A stretch of DNA of 64,000 nt, taken from positions 1 through 64,000 of the forward strand of contig NZ_WKEQ01000017.1 in assembly GCF_021605415.1 (NCBI RefSeq), in the 5' to 3' direction. The notes beneath the pieces are model-generated. The model ran no database searches and was not told the origin of the DNA. It saw only the letters and a list, made by a program, of their open reading frames with translations. A program made the translations under genes and the position numbers. Below are positions 28,884 through 37,982 of the stretch, piece after piece. The first letter of the stretch is position 1. The number at the start of each line of letters is the position of its first letter. This stretch comes from Pseudomonas syringae. GTDB taxonomy: Bacteria > Pseudomonadota > Gammaproteobacteria > Pseudomonadales > Pseudomonadaceae.

Positions 28884-30551
28884 ATGTCTGCCGCATTCCG
28901 TTTGCCGCTGGACGTGTTTTATGAACGTGAATCCCGTCATCCGCGCCAGCGCTTTCTGGTGCAACCGGTTGGCGGTGGGCAGGTCGAGACGTTGACCTGG
29001 GCGGATGTCGGTCATCAGGCCCGTTGTGCGGCGCACTGGTTGCGCGCTCGGGAATTGCCGCAAGGCAGCCACATTGCGTTGATTTCGAAAAACTGCGCGC
29101 ACTGGATCATCGCCGACCTGGCGATCTGGATGGCCGGGCATGTGTCGGTGCCGCTGTATCCCAATCTCACGGCTGAGTCCATGAACCAAGTGCTGACTCA
29201 CTCTGAGAGTGTGTTGGCGATTATCGGCAAACTTGATGATTGGGCGGGTATGTCCCGGGGGCTGCCGGCAGGGTTGCCGACAATCAGTCTGCCGCTGCAT
29301 CCGCCCGGCGATTTTGATTTCACCTGGGATGATTTGCAGCGCAGTTCGCCGATTCAGGACGATCCGCGTCCGGGCGCCGACCAATTGGCGACCATTATTT
29401 ACACCTCCGGCACTACTGGCCTGCCCAAAGGGGTTATGCACAGTTTCGCCAATCTTGGATTTGCCACGACGCACGGAACCGAGCTGTTCGGACTCAACGA
29501 GAGCGACCGGCTGCTCTCTTATCTGCCGCTGTGCCATGTCGCCGAACGGATGTTTGTCGAGATGGCGTCAATCTATACCGGGCAAACGGTGTTTTTTGCC
29601 GAGAGCCTCGACACCTTTCTTACTGATTTGCAACGGGCGCGGCCAACCGCGATGTTTGGCGTGCCGCGGATCTGGACGAAGTTTCAAATGGGGGTCTACA
29701 GCAAAATCCCGGCGAAGCGTCTGGATTTCCTCCTCGGTTTGCCGATCATCGGCAAGCGTGTCGGTCACAAGGTTCTGGCGGGGCTTGGGCTGGATGCATT
29801 GCGGGTGGCGTTGTCCGGTGCAGCGCCGGTGCCGCAGACGTTGTTGCGCTGGTATCAGAAGCTCGGCCTGGATGTGCTGGAGGTGTACGGCATGACCGAG
29901 AGCTGCGGTTATTCGCACATTTGTTTGCCGGGCGAATACAAGGAGGGGTGGATCGGCAAGCCGTGCCCGGAGGTTGAGGTGCGCATCGATGAGTCCGGCG
30001 AAGTTCGGGTGCGCAGTCAGGCGAACATGCTGGGTTACTTCAAGGAACCACAGAAGACGGCTGAAACCCTGACCGGAGACGGTTTTTTGCGCACTGGCGA
30101 CAAGGGTGAGCAGGACGCCGAAGGTCGCTTGCGTCTGACTGGACGACTCAAGGAAATTTTCAAGACCAGCAAAGGCAAGTACGTGGCGCCAGCACCGATT
30201 GAAAACCGTTTGGCGGTGCATGCCCGGATCGAGCAAGTGTGTGTGGTGGGCGACGGACTCAGCGCGCCGTTGGGATTGTGTGTGCTGTCGGCGGCGGGTA
30301 TGCAGGACGCCGTGGGTGCGGCGCGGGCGGGTTTGCAGGCGAGCCTGGAAAAACTGCTGGAGGACGTCAACGCCGCGCTCGACAAGCACGAGCGCCTGCG
30401 TCGGTTGGTGGTGGTCAAGGACAGTTGGGCTGTGGAAAACGGCTTTCTTACGCCGACATTGAAGATCAAGCGCAATGTGATCGAGGACGCTTATGGCGCA
30501 CGCTTCGAAGAATGGAGCGAGCGTAGCGAGGCGGTGCTGTGGCAGGATTGA
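28884..30551 (+). CDS. AMP-dependent acyl-CoA synthetase (long-chain type)
   Basis: The 555-aa enzyme activates a carboxylic acid with ATP and CoA. The signature IIYTSGTTGLPKGVMHS, the adenylate-binding VYGMTESCGY and the hinge TGDKGEQDAEGRLRLTGRLKE are all present. The start MSAAFRLPLDVFYERE at 28884 has CAGGAG upstream. It is the likely orthologue of P. aeruginosa PA1617. A thioesterase follows 31 bp later, and a TetR-like operator precedes it, pointing to control by an acyl-CoA or related ligand. The exact acid is unknown. Confidence 0.88.
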   Translation: MSAAFRLPLDVFYERESRHPRQRFLVQPVGGGQVETLTWADVGHQARCAAHWLRARELPQGSHIALISKNCAHWIIADLAIWMAGHVSVPLYPNLTAESMNQVLTHSESVLAIIGKLDDWAGMSRGLPAGLPTISLPLHPPGDFDFTWDDLQRSSPIQDDPRPGADQLATIIYTSGTTGLPKGVMHSFANLGFATTHGTELFGLNESDRLLSYLPLCHVAERMFVEMASIYTGQTVFFAESLDTFLTDLQRARPTAMFGVPRIWTKFQMGVYSKIPAKRLDFLLGLPIIGKRVGHKVLAGLGLDALRVALSGAAPVPQTLLRWYQKLGLDVLEVYGMTESCGYSHICLPGEYKEGWIGKPCPEVEVRIDESGEVRVRSQANMLGYFKEPQKTAETLTGDGFLRTGDKGEQDAEGRLRLTGRLKEIFKTSKGKYVAPAPIENRLAVHARIEQVCVVGDGLSAPLGLCVLSAAGMQDAVGAARAGLQASLEKLLEDVNAALDKHERLRRLVVVKDSWAVENGFLTPTLKIKRNVIEDAYGARFEEWSERSEAVLWQD

Positions 30552-30560
30552 GCGACGATC

Positions 30561-30570
30561 AAAACAACAA
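30561..30570 (+). promoter_or_regulatory. Candidate Hfq/Crc CA motif before the thioesterase
   Basis: AAAACAACAA, containing AACAACAA, directly abuts the Shine-Dalgarno AGGAAG. It is the position and pattern (AAnAAnAA) through which Hfq/Crc block translation in Pseudomonas. Confidence 0.5.
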
Positions 30571-30582
30571 AGGAAGTTTGCG

Positions 30583-31026
30583 ATGACCTTGTGGCGTACC
30601 ACTCCCGACATCGAGCAATTGAACGCAATCCAGAAAAACACCATCGGTGAAGTGCTGGACATCCGTTTCGAATCCTTCGACGCAGAGTCTCTGACCGCGA
30701 GCATGGTCATCGACCACCGCACACATCAGCCGTATGGCCTGTTGCACGGCGGCGCCTCTGTGGTACTGGCGGAAACCGTCGGCTCAATGGCCAGTTATCT
30801 ATGCATCGATGCCAGCAAGTTCTATTGCGTGGGGCTGGAGATCAACGCCAACCATTTGCGAGGTTTGCGCAAAGGACGGGTGACGGCGGTGGCAAAGCCG
30901 ATTCACATTGGTCGCACCACCCATGTCTGGGATATTCGTTTGACCAGTGACGAAGGCAAGGCCAGTTGCGTATCGCGGTTGACCATGGCGGTGGTGCCGT
31001 TGGGTGAGCAGCCGCCGGCGCGATGA
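30583..31026 (+). CDS. Hotdog-fold thioesterase (PaaI/YbdB-like)
   Basis: The 147-aa protein shows the hotdog core HQPYGLLHGGASVVLAETVGSMASY, in which the Gly-Leu-Leu-His-Gly-Gly turn and Glu bind and attack the acyl-CoA thioester. AGGAAG lies 6 bases before the ATG at 30583. It is PA1618-like; the P. aeruginosa homologue acts on aromatic acyl-CoAs as I recall. It probably forms a two-gene unit with the synthetase. Confidence 0.9.
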   Translation: MTLWRTTPDIEQLNAIQKNTIGEVLDIRFESFDAESLTASMVIDHRTHQPYGLLHGGASVVLAETVGSMASYLCIDASKFYCVGLEINANHLRGLRKGRVTAVAKPIHIGRTTHVWDIRLTSDEGKASCVSRLTMAVVPLGEQPPAR

Positions 31027-31161
31027 GTTTCGTGAGGCGCGGGGCAGTGAACACCATAGCTCTGACCGGACTGTCATCATTCCTGGCAGTTACGGTCATT
31101 GCTGATTGACGCGGCGTTGCCGACAATCAACGCCTGTTTCCCCGCCCACGGATTGACCGGT

Positions 31162-31968
31162 ATGTCGCAACCCATTTTTTTCGCCCACGCCAACGGCTTC
31201 CCCTCGGGCACCTATGGCAAGTTGTTCGCGGCGCTGGCGCCGGAATATCGGGTCGCGCATCTGGAGCAGCATGCCCATGACCCGCGCTTTCCGGCGGACG
31301 ACAACTGGTACAACCTCGTCGACGAGTTGATTCATCACCTTAAACAACAGGACGAACCTGTGTGGGGCGTCGGCCATTCGTTCGGCGGGGTGCTCCACCA
31401 GCACGCGGCGATGCGTTGCCCTGAACTGTATCGCGGCGTGGTCATGCTCGATTCGCCAGTGCTGACGCGCGCCGATCAATGGGTGATTCGAGCGGCCAAG
31501 CGTTTTGGTTTCATCGACAAACTCACGCCCGCAGGCCGCACTTTGGGTCGCCGCGAAGAGTTTGCCGACATCGACAGTGCGCGCAGTTACTTTGCCGGAA
31601 AGACGCTGTTTCGCAGCTTTGATCCGGAATGCTTCGACGCCTACCTGCAACACGGTTTGTACAAAGTCGGCGATTCGCTGCGGCTGCGGTTCGATCCGGC
31701 CACCGAAATCAGCATTTACCGAGGCGTGCCCCACACCAGTCCTGGTCGCACCGGGCATTTGAAGGTGCCGCTGGCGGTGGTGCGCGGGCACAAGAGCCGC
31801 GTGGTCATGCGACATCACGCCAGCTCGGTAGGGCGCCTGCCCCAGGGCGAATCCTTGACCGTGCCCGGCGGGCACATGTTTCCGCTCGAACGTCCGCAGG
31901 ACACGGCGCAGTTGCTGAAAAGCCTGTTCAGTCGCTGGGACAGCCGCCAGCAACAGGATTGCGCATGA
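31162..31968 (+). CDS. Alpha/beta hydrolase (PA1621-like)
   Basis: The 268-aa protein starts MSQPIFFAHANGFPSGTYG, with the oxyanion HANG region, then the nucleophile elbow GVGHSFGGVL and a C-terminal His in VPGGHMFPLE. Together with an acidic residue, these make a Ser-Asp-His triad. An upstream ATG at 31099 is open but lacks a ribosome site. Substrate is unknown. It overlaps the next hydrolase by 4 bases (ATGA). Confidence 0.85.
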   Translation: MSQPIFFAHANGFPSGTYGKLFAALAPEYRVAHLEQHAHDPRFPADDNWYNLVDELIHHLKQQDEPVWGVGHSFGGVLHQHAAMRCPELYRGVVMLDSPVLTRADQWVIRAAKRFGFIDKLTPAGRTLGRREEFADIDSARSYFAGKTLFRSFDPECFDAYLQHGLYKVGDSLRLRFDPATEISIYRGVPHTSPGRTGHLKVPLAVVRGHKSRVVMRHHASSVGRLPQGESLTVPGGHMFPLERPQDTAQLLKSLFSRWDSRQQQDCA

Positions 31969-32819
31969 GCCCGACCTTTGAAGAAGTGCGTCTGAGCCTG
32001 CCGCATATCGAACTCGCGGCGCATTTGTTCGGCCCCCAGGATGGTTTGCCGGTCATTGCGCTGCACGGCTGGCTGGATAACGCCAACAGCTTTGCGCGGC
32101 TGGCGCCGAAGCTCGAAGGATTGCGCATCGTTGCACTGGACATGGCCGGCCACGGGCATTCCGGGCATCGTCCGATCGGCGCCGGGTATGCCTTGTGGGA
32201 TTACGCTCATGACGTGCTGCAAGTGGCGGAGCAATTGGGCTGGAAACGTTTTGGCCTGCTCGGCCACTCGATGGGCGCCATTGTGTCGCTGGTGCTTGCC
32301 GGTTCGTTTCCGGAAAGGATCAGCCATTTGGCGCTGATCGATGGTGTGATTCCTCCTACCGACAAAGGCGAAAACGCCGCCGAGCGCATGGGCATGGCCT
32401 TACAGGCGCAACTGGATCTGCGCGACAAGCGTAAACCGGTCCATCCCACGGTTGATCGCGCTATCGAAGCGCGAATGAAAGGCTTGGTGGCGGTCAGTCG
32501 CGAAGCCGCCGAGCTGTTGGCTCAGCGTGGTCTGATGCCGGTGCCGGGCGGCTACACGTGGCGCACCGACAATCGACTGACCCTGCCATCGCCGCTGCGA
32601 CTGACTCAGGAGCAGGCGATGGCTTTCGTGCAGCGCCTCACGTGTCCTGCACATTTGGTGGTGGCGGCTGACGGCATGTTGGCTAAACACCCTGAGTTGC
32701 TGGAGCGTCTACCCTTCAGTCATGAGCAACTGTCCGGTGGGCACCATTTGCATCTCAACGATGAAGCTGGCGCTGATCTTGTCGCACGCTGTTTCAATCG
32801 GTTTTTCGCGATTCCTTGA
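31965..32819 (+). CDS. Alpha/beta hydrolase (PA1622-like)
   Basis: The 284-aa hydrolase has HGWLDNANSFARLAP near the N-terminus, the nucleophile elbow LLGHSMGAIVS and the catalytic His region LSGGHHLHLND. The fold is that of lipases, esterases and haloalkane-type hydrolases; the substrate is unknown. It is translationally coupled to the preceding hydrolase. Confidence 0.87.
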   Translation: MSPTFEEVRLSLPHIELAAHLFGPQDGLPVIALHGWLDNANSFARLAPKLEGLRIVALDMAGHGHSGHRPIGAGYALWDYAHDVLQVAEQLGWKRFGLLGHSMGAIVSLVLAGSFPERISHLALIDGVIPPTDKGENAAERMGMALQAQLDLRDKRKPVHPTVDRAIEARMKGLVAVSREAAELLAQRGLMPVPGGYTWRTDNRLTLPSPLRLTQEQAMAFVQRLTCPAHLVVAADGMLAKHPELLERLPFSHEQLSGGHHLHLNDEAGADLVARCFNRFFAIP

Positions 32820-32869
32820 CTTGCGCAGGTCAACTGTCGAGGCTGGGCGGGTTGAAATGGGAGACGACC

Positions 32870-32980
32870 ATGATGGATCTCTACACCGCTGCGCCCCCGA
32901 ATGGCCACCAGGTCTCTATCGTGTTTGAAAAAAAGGAAGAAACGACCGTGCAAACCCTCCAGGCATTGCCCATCCAATGA
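32870..32980 (+). pseudogene. Glutathione S-transferase remnant (N-terminal fragment)
   Basis: An ATG with GGAG 8 bases before it opens a 36-codon frame starting MMDLYTAAPPNGHQVSIVFE. This closely resembles the first strand-helix of YfcG/YghU-type glutathione transferases (IDLYTAxTPNGxKVSI). After residue 20 the similarity ends in KKEETTVQ and a stop, so the remaining 180 or so residues of the family are gone. It is best read as a decayed gene; it could still be translated, as it keeps a good start. Confidence 0.6.
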
Positions 32981-32988
32981 GGCGGCCT

Positions 32989-33795
32989 ATGCGATCAATC
33001 GGTTTGCTGGCGCTGTGCTTGTTCAGCCCCTTGTCTTTTGCCGCTGACGTCCCGGGCAGTCAGGATTTGTCGATCGTGCCGCGTCTGGCCGATGCGCAAA
33101 TCGTTGACTATCGCGCGCGGACGGAAATGGAACGGATCTACCCGATGGGCTCGATCCGAAAGATCAGCGGCCAGTTACGCTTCGACGGTCAGGTCAGTGC
33201 CCGGGGGCAAACGACGTCGGTGACTTACGAACTGCCGCCGGAGCATGCCGCCACCGAAGCGTTCACTGCCGCCCGCGAAGCTTTGCAAGACCAAGACGCC
33301 GAGCTGTTGTTCTGGTGTCAGGCCAGGGATTGCGGCGAAAGCAGCCTGTGGGCCAACGAAGTGTTCAGCAATGCCAAGCTGTTCGGCGCCGACGAACAAC
33401 AAGCGTATCTGCTGTTGCGTCTCGCGGCTCCTCAGGACAACACATTGGTGGCGCTCTACAGCATCACTCGTGGCAATCGCAAAGCCTATTTGCATGTGGA
33501 ACAGTTCGAAGCGAGTGCGCCGCTGGGCGAACTGCTGCCGACTTCGGCGACGTTGCTGCGACAACTCAGAAGCACCGGTGAGCTGGAATTCCCGAAACTT
33601 TCCGGTGATCCCGATGACACTTGGCTGCGCCTGTTGTCCCGGGGGCTGAATCTCGATACCTCGTTGCGGGTGGCGGTGTCCGGCGCCAAGGCTGAAGCCT
33701 GGCGACAAGCCCTGATCGGTGCCGGCGTGCGGGCCGCGCGCCTGGAAGGCGGCAATACCGAAACTTCAGGCCTTCGCATCGATCTGTTGCGCTAG
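32989..33795 (+). CDS. DUF4892 exported protein
   Basis: The 268-aa product starts MRSIGLLALCLFSPLSFAAD, a clear signal peptide cleaved after SFA. The mature protein contains SIVPRLADAQIVDYR, LLFWCQARDCGESSLWANEVF and a C-terminal OmpA-like stretch (LRVAVSGAKAEAWRQALIGAGVRAARL reduced), matching DUF4892. I chose ATG 32989, which has GAGG 8 bases upstream; an ATG at 32977 overlaps the GST remnant. Function is unknown. Confidence 0.8.
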   Translation: MRSIGLLALCLFSPLSFAADVPGSQDLSIVPRLADAQIVDYRARTEMERIYPMGSIRKISGQLRFDGQVSARGQTTSVTYELPPEHAATEAFTAAREALQDQDAELLFWCQARDCGESSLWANEVFSNAKLFGADEQQAYLLLRLAAPQDNTLVALYSITRGNRKAYLHVEQFEASAPLGELLPTSATLLRQLRSTGELEFPKLSGDPDDTWLRLLSRGLNLDTSLRVAVSGAKAEAWRQALIGAGVRAARLEGGNTETSGLRIDLLR

Positions 33796-33864
33796 GTTTT
33801 TTTTGGCGAGCGCGCATGGCGCGTTCGCCTACGCTTTGGCTGACTGACTTTTTCGAGATTTTTC

Positions 33865-34905
33865 ATGCTCAATAACGATCGGCTGTTGGTGCAGATCCTG
33901 CTGCTGGTGCTGTTCGGCGCCAGCCTGTGGGTGATGGCGCCGTTCTGGTCGGCTCTGTTCTGGGGCGCAGTGCTGGCATTCGCCAGTTGGCCGCTGATGC
34001 GTTTGCTGACGCGTTGGCTCAATGGCCGCGAATCCTTGGCGGCACTGATCCTGACCGTGTGCTGGATGTTGCTGGTCGCGGCGCCGCTGGTGTGGCTGGG
34101 CTTCAATCTGGCGGATCATGTGCGCGATGCCACGGCGTTCATCAAGGACGTGCAGGTCGACGGTTTGCCGGAGGCGCCTGCGTGGCTGGGCTCGATTCCT
34201 TTTGTGGGCGAGCGTCTGGTTAATCTCTGGGACAGCATCGATCAGCAAGGTGCGGCGATGATGCTGGCGATCAAGCCTTACCTGGGGCAGGTCGGCAATT
34301 GGCTGCTGGCGCGCAGTGCGCAAATCGGTGGCGGGATCCTTGAGCTGACCCTGAGCATTGTATTCGTGTTCTTTTTCTATCGTGACGGGCCGCGTCTTGC
34401 GCACTTCGTTCACCGTTTGCTTGAGCGATTGATTGGTGATCGTGCCGGGTATTACATCGAGTTGGTGGCCGGGACGGTGCAGCGGGTGGTCAACGGCGTG
34501 ATCGGTACGGCAGCGGCGCAGGCGATTCTGGCGTTGATCGGTTTTCTGATCGCCGGGGTTCCGGGTGCGCTGGTGCTAGGGATCACGACGTTTTTGCTGA
34601 GTCTGATTCCGATGGGGCCACCGCTGGTCTGGGTGCCTGCCACCGCTTGGCTTGCCTGGAAGGGTGAATACGGGATGGCGGTGTTTCTCGGAATATGGGG
34701 GACGTTTGTCATCAGTGGCGTGGATAACGTGCTCAAGCCGTATCTGATCAGCCGGGGCGGGAATTTGCCGTTGGTGATTGTGTTGCTCGGGGTGTTTGGC
34801 GGGTTGATTGCGTTTGGGTTTATCGGGTTGTTTATCGGCCCTACGTTGTTGGCGGTGGCTTATAGCCTCTTGACGGATTGGAGTAAGAGTCAGGCTCGGG
34901 TTTGA
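33865..34905 (+). CDS. AI-2E family transporter (PerM/YdiK-type permease)
   Basis: The 346-aa inner-membrane protein has about seven hydrophobic segments: an N-terminal pair (about 8-65), a soluble loop with PAWLGSIPFVGERL, and a C-terminal block with FFFYRDGPRL, GVPGALVLGITTFLLSLIPMGPPLVW and DNVLKPYLISRGGNLP. These are the family hallmarks. Family members export autoinducer-2 or act as sodium/proton antiporters; the substrate here is unknown. It ends convergent to a two-component system. Confidence 0.88.
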   Translation: MLNNDRLLVQILLLVLFGASLWVMAPFWSALFWGAVLAFASWPLMRLLTRWLNGRESLAALILTVCWMLLVAAPLVWLGFNLADHVRDATAFIKDVQVDGLPEAPAWLGSIPFVGERLVNLWDSIDQQGAAMMLAIKPYLGQVGNWLLARSAQIGGGILELTLSIVFVFFFYRDGPRLAHFVHRLLERLIGDRAGYYIELVAGTVQRVVNGVIGTAAAQAILALIGFLIAGVPGALVLGITTFLLSLIPMGPPLVWVPATAWLAWKGEYGMAVFLGIWGTFVISGVDNVLKPYLISRGGNLPLVIVLLGVFGGLIAFGFIGLFIGPTLLAVAYSLLTDWSKSQARV

Positions 34906-34932
34906 TGTTTCGGGCTTGGCGGCCTGCTTTTC

Positions 34933-34961
34933 TGTAGGAGTGAGCCTGCTCGCGATAGTGG
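34933..34961. repeat. Single REP (GTAGGAG family)
   Basis: One copy of TGTAGGAGTGAGCCTGCTCG lies in the 212-bp gap between the AI-2E permease and the kinase. A truncated CTGTGGGAGCGAGCA at about 35080 may be the remains of a second. I see no ORF in this gap. Confidence 0.8.
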
Positions 34962-35117
34962 CTTGGCCGCCGACCAGTCCCTCCCGGTTGCCCCTCTGTA
35001 AGCGCAGCCTCAAGCGACAAGTTGTCCCAAATGTGTGAAGTTTGTACCGGCTGAAACACATACATGAAAACGTCCGAGTCCTGTGGGAGCGAGCACTGCA
35101 TTTGGACGGTGGAGACT

Positions 35118-36167
35118 TCAGGGGCGGGGCAGGCGAATGACGGCGGTCAGGCCGCCACCGGGCGTTTCTTCCAGGGTCAATTGGCCGCCCAGGCGTATCG
35201 CCGCTTCCCGGGCAATGGTCATGCCCAGGCCGACACCGCCGGAGTTGCGGTTGCGCGAGCCTTCGAGGCGAAAGAACGGCTCGAACACCGCTTCGCGTTT
35301 GTCGGCCGCAATGCCCGGGCCATGGTCGATCACGCGGATCAGCAACTGTTCGCGGTGATCCTCCAGGGCAAGGTGCGCATCACCGGCATAACGCAGCGCA
35401 TTGTCGAGCAGGTTGTTGAGGCACGAACGCAACGCCATCGGTTGCACTTGCATTGGCGCGCAATGCCCGCTGACTTGTATGTCGGCGCCTTGATCCTGGG
35501 CGTTTTCGCACAGTGATTCAGCCAGCGCCTGCACGTCCATCCACTGCAAGGCTTCGCTGGTGCGTTGTTCGTGCAGGTAGGTGAGGGTGGCGTCAAGCAT
35601 GCCGATCATGTCGTCGAGATCCTGGCGCATCTGGCCCTGCAATTTGTCGTCATCAATCTGTTCGAGGCGCAGTTTCAGCCGCGACAGCGGTGTGCGCAGG
35701 TCGTGGGAGACGGCGCCGAGCATCCGTGCGCGCTGCTGCACTTGTTCGCGGATGCGTTGCTGCATCACGTTGAACGTGTGCGCGGCACGGCGGGCCTCGC
35801 GCGGGCCGGATTCATCGAGTGGCGGGCTGTCGAGGTCTTCACTCAGGCGTTCGGCGGCATTGCTCAGGCGATGAATCGGTCGGGTGAGCAGTTTGGCACC
35901 GTACCACGCGGCGATGATCAGCGAGATGAACTGAAAGGTCAGCGGCACCAGCGGCCCGCCGAACCACGGACGGGGTGGCCGTGGTTCGAAGCGTGGATTT
36001 TGTAGTGATGGCCGCCCGTCGATCGTTTCAGAAAATTCCGCTGGAGGGGGCGGCGGTGGCGGGCCGTAATGTTTGAACCAGGCAAAGGCCAGCAGGTGCG
36101 CCAGGACGATCGCCGCGAACAACACACCGAAGAGGCGGCCGAACAGCGTGTCGAAGCGCGCTCGCAT
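35118..36167 (-). CDS. Sensor histidine kinase with proline-rich periplasmic region
   Basis: The 349-aa EnvZ-type kinase has a first membrane span at about 11-30 and a short periplasmic region that begins YGPPPPPPPAEF and also contains PRPPRPWFGG. A second span (about 75-93) and HAMP follow, then the H box VSHDLRTPLSRLK, an N box LNNLLDNALRYA and a G box GVGLGMTIA. Its ATG directly abuts the regulator's stop. The stimulus is unknown. The small Pro- and aromatic-rich sensor region is unlike the PAS or Cache folds. Confidence 0.88.
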   Translation of the reverse strand: MRARFDTLFGRLFGVLFAAIVLAHLLAFAWFKHYGPPPPPPPAEFSETIDGRPSLQNPRFEPRPPRPWFGGPLVPLTFQFISLIIAAWYGAKLLTRPIHRLSNAAERLSEDLDSPPLDESGPREARRAAHTFNVMQQRIREQVQQRARMLGAVSHDLRTPLSRLKLRLEQIDDDKLQGQMRQDLDDMIGMLDATLTYLHEQRTSEALQWMDVQALAESLCENAQDQGADIQVSGHCAPMQVQPMALRSCLNNLLDNALRYAGDAHLALEDHREQLLIRVIDHGPGIAADKREAVFEPFFRLEGSRNRNSGGVGLGMTIAREAAIRLGGQLTLEETPGGGLTAVIRLPRP

Positions 36168-36916
36168 CAGCCAATGTCCCGGGCGTCGAACAGATAACCT
36201 TCGCCGCGCACGGTTTTGATCAGTTGCGGTGCTTTCGGGTCGTCGCCGAGTTTTTGCCGCAGGCGGGAGACCAGCAAGTCGATGCTGCGGTCGAAGGCTT
36301 CGATCGAGCGCCCACGGGCGGCATCCAGCAGTTGTTCACGGCTGAGCACCCGACGCGGGCGTTCGATGAACACCCACAACAGGCGAAACTCGGCGTTGGA
36401 CAGCGGCACCACGAGGCCATCATCGGCGACCAGTTGGCGCAGGACGCTGTTCAGGCGCCAGTTGTCGAAGCGAATATTCGCACGCTGTTCGGTACGGTCG
36501 TCGCGCACGCGGCGCAGGATGGTCTGAATCCGCGCGACCAGTTCCCGAGGTTCGAACGGTTTGGCCATGTAGTCATCGGCGCCCAGTTCCAGGCCGATGA
36601 TGCGGTCGGTGGGTTCGCAGCGGGCGGTGAGCATCAGGATCGGAATGTCCGACTCGGCGCGCAGCCAGCGGCACAGCGACAATCCGTCTTCGCCGGGCAA
36701 CATCAGGTCGAGCACCACCACGTCGAAATGTTCAGCCTGCATCGCCTGGCGCATCGCCGCGCCATCGGTCACACCGCTGGCGTGGATGTTGAAGCGGGCG
36801 AGGTAGTCGATCATCAGGTCGCGGATCGGCACGTCATCGTCGACGATCAGCGCGCGGATGCTCCAGCGCTTGTCGTCTTTCGGGTCTTCGTTCACGGACG
36901 CTTGAGTGTTGTGCAT
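36167..36916 (-). CDS. OmpR-family response regulator
   Basis: The 249-aa protein has a receiver (ALIVDDDVPIRD, phosphoacceptor in VVVLDLMLPGEDG, Lys in YMAKPFEP) and a winged-helix domain ending TVRGEGYLFDARD. It is a partner of the following kinase: stop and start share one base. The start MHNTQASVNEDPKDD (36916) leaves a 23-residue N-terminal extension before the receiver. The target genes are not evident from the neighbours. Confidence 0.9.
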   Translation of the reverse strand: MHNTQASVNEDPKDDKRWSIRALIVDDDVPIRDLMIDYLARFNIHASGVTDGAAMRQAMQAEHFDVVVLDLMLPGEDGLSLCRWLRAESDIPILMLTARCEPTDRIIGLELGADDYMAKPFEPRELVARIQTILRRVRDDRTEQRANIRFDNWRLNSVLRQLVADDGLVVPLSNAEFRLLWVFIERPRRVLSREQLLDAARGRSIEAFDRSIDLLVSRLRQKLGDDPKAPQLIKTVRGEGYLFDARDIG

Positions 36917-37215
36917 GGGGGCTGTTCATCTGCCATTCAGGCTGCCAACCACAAAGATGGGCTGCGAGGTTTTGGTTTTCAGCATAGGCGTCCGGCCGCG
37001 AGGCGGGAAGGGCTGCTGTAAGGATGTGTTGCGGTCGGCGAGGGTAGCCGGGGCACATGTTGGCGGCGTGTCGTCTGTGTATCGGGTTCGACACAATGGC
37101 CGTGAGCGCTATGCTGCCCATGGCCGGCGACACGATTTACCGATCATCGGGTGCCGCGACGCCGCCGGTTCCGCTACAATGCCGCGCCGATTTCATCCTG
37201 TTCGAGAGCCCATCC

Positions 37216-37914
37216 ATGTCCGCCTGCCAGACTCCTATCATCGTCGCCCTGGATTTCCCCACCCGTGACGCCGCGCTGAAGCTGGCCGACCAGTTGGACC
37301 CGAAGTTGTGCCGGGTCAAAGTGGGCAAGGAGCTGTTCACCAGTTGCGCCGCAGAAATCGTCGGCACCCTGCGTGACAAAGGGTTCGAAGTATTTCTCGA
37401 CCTGAAATTCCATGACATTCCGAACACCACGGCGATGGCGGTCAAGGCTGCCGCCGAGATGGGCGTGTGGATGGTCAACGTGCACTGCTCCGGCGGTCTG
37501 CGCATGATGGCCGCCTGCCGCGAAGTGCTGGACAAGCGCAGCGGCCCGCAACCACTGTTGATTGGCGTGACCGTGCTGACCAGCATGGAGCGCGAAGATC
37601 TGGCGGGCATTGGTCTGGACATCGAGCCCCAGGAACAGGTTCTGCGTCTGGCGGCACTGGCCGAGAAGGCCGGGATGGACGGTCTGGTGTGCTCGGCCCT
37701 GGAAGCCCAGGCCCTGAAAACCGCGCACCCGTCGCTGCAACTGGTGACCCCGGGGATTCGTCCGGCGGGCAGCGCCCAGGACGATCAGCGCCGTATCTTG
37801 ACGCCGCGTCAGGCACTGGATGCCGGCTCCGATTATCTGGTGATCGGTCGTCCGATCAGCCAGGCTGCCGATCCGGCGCAGGCACTGGCCTCAGTCGTCG
37901 CTGAAATCGCCTGA
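37216..37914 (+). CDS. pyrF: Orotidine 5'-phosphate decarboxylase
   Basis: PyrF decarboxylates OMP to UMP, the last step of de novo pyrimidine synthesis. The 232-aa TIM-barrel enzyme has [14 protein letters not shown] at the N-terminus, the catalytic Lys-Asp cluster [10 protein letters not shown], and phosphate-binding [14 protein letters not shown] plus YLVIGRPIS. The start [12 protein letters not shown] at 37216 is chosen over ATGs in the 150 bp upstream. A TACAAT -10-like hexamer lies at 37175. Confidence 0.96.
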   Translation: MSACQTPIIVALDFPTRDAALKLADQLDPKLCRVKVGKELFTSCAAEIVGTLRDKGFEVFLDLKFHDIPNTTAMAVKAAAEMGVWMVNVHCSGGLRMMAACREVLDKRSGPQPLLIGVTVLTSMEREDLAGIGLDIEPQEQVLRLAALAEKAGMDGLVCSALEAQALKTAHPSLQLVTPGIRPAGSAQDDQRRILTPRQALDAGSDYLVIGRPISQAADPAQALASVVAEIA

Positions 37915-37923
37915 GCACCACTA

Positions 37924-37964
37924 AACCTGTAGGAGCGAGCAGGCTCGCCCCTACAGGTTTTTTT
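37924..37964 (+). terminator. REP palindrome serving as pyrF terminator
   Basis: The inverted repeat AACCTGTAGGAGCGAG / CTCGCCCCTACAGGTT is followed by a T7 tract. It is a REP of the GTAGGAG family placed 10 bp past pyrF. Confidence 0.8.
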
Positions 37965-37982
37965 GTGATCCTCAGTCGTGCT

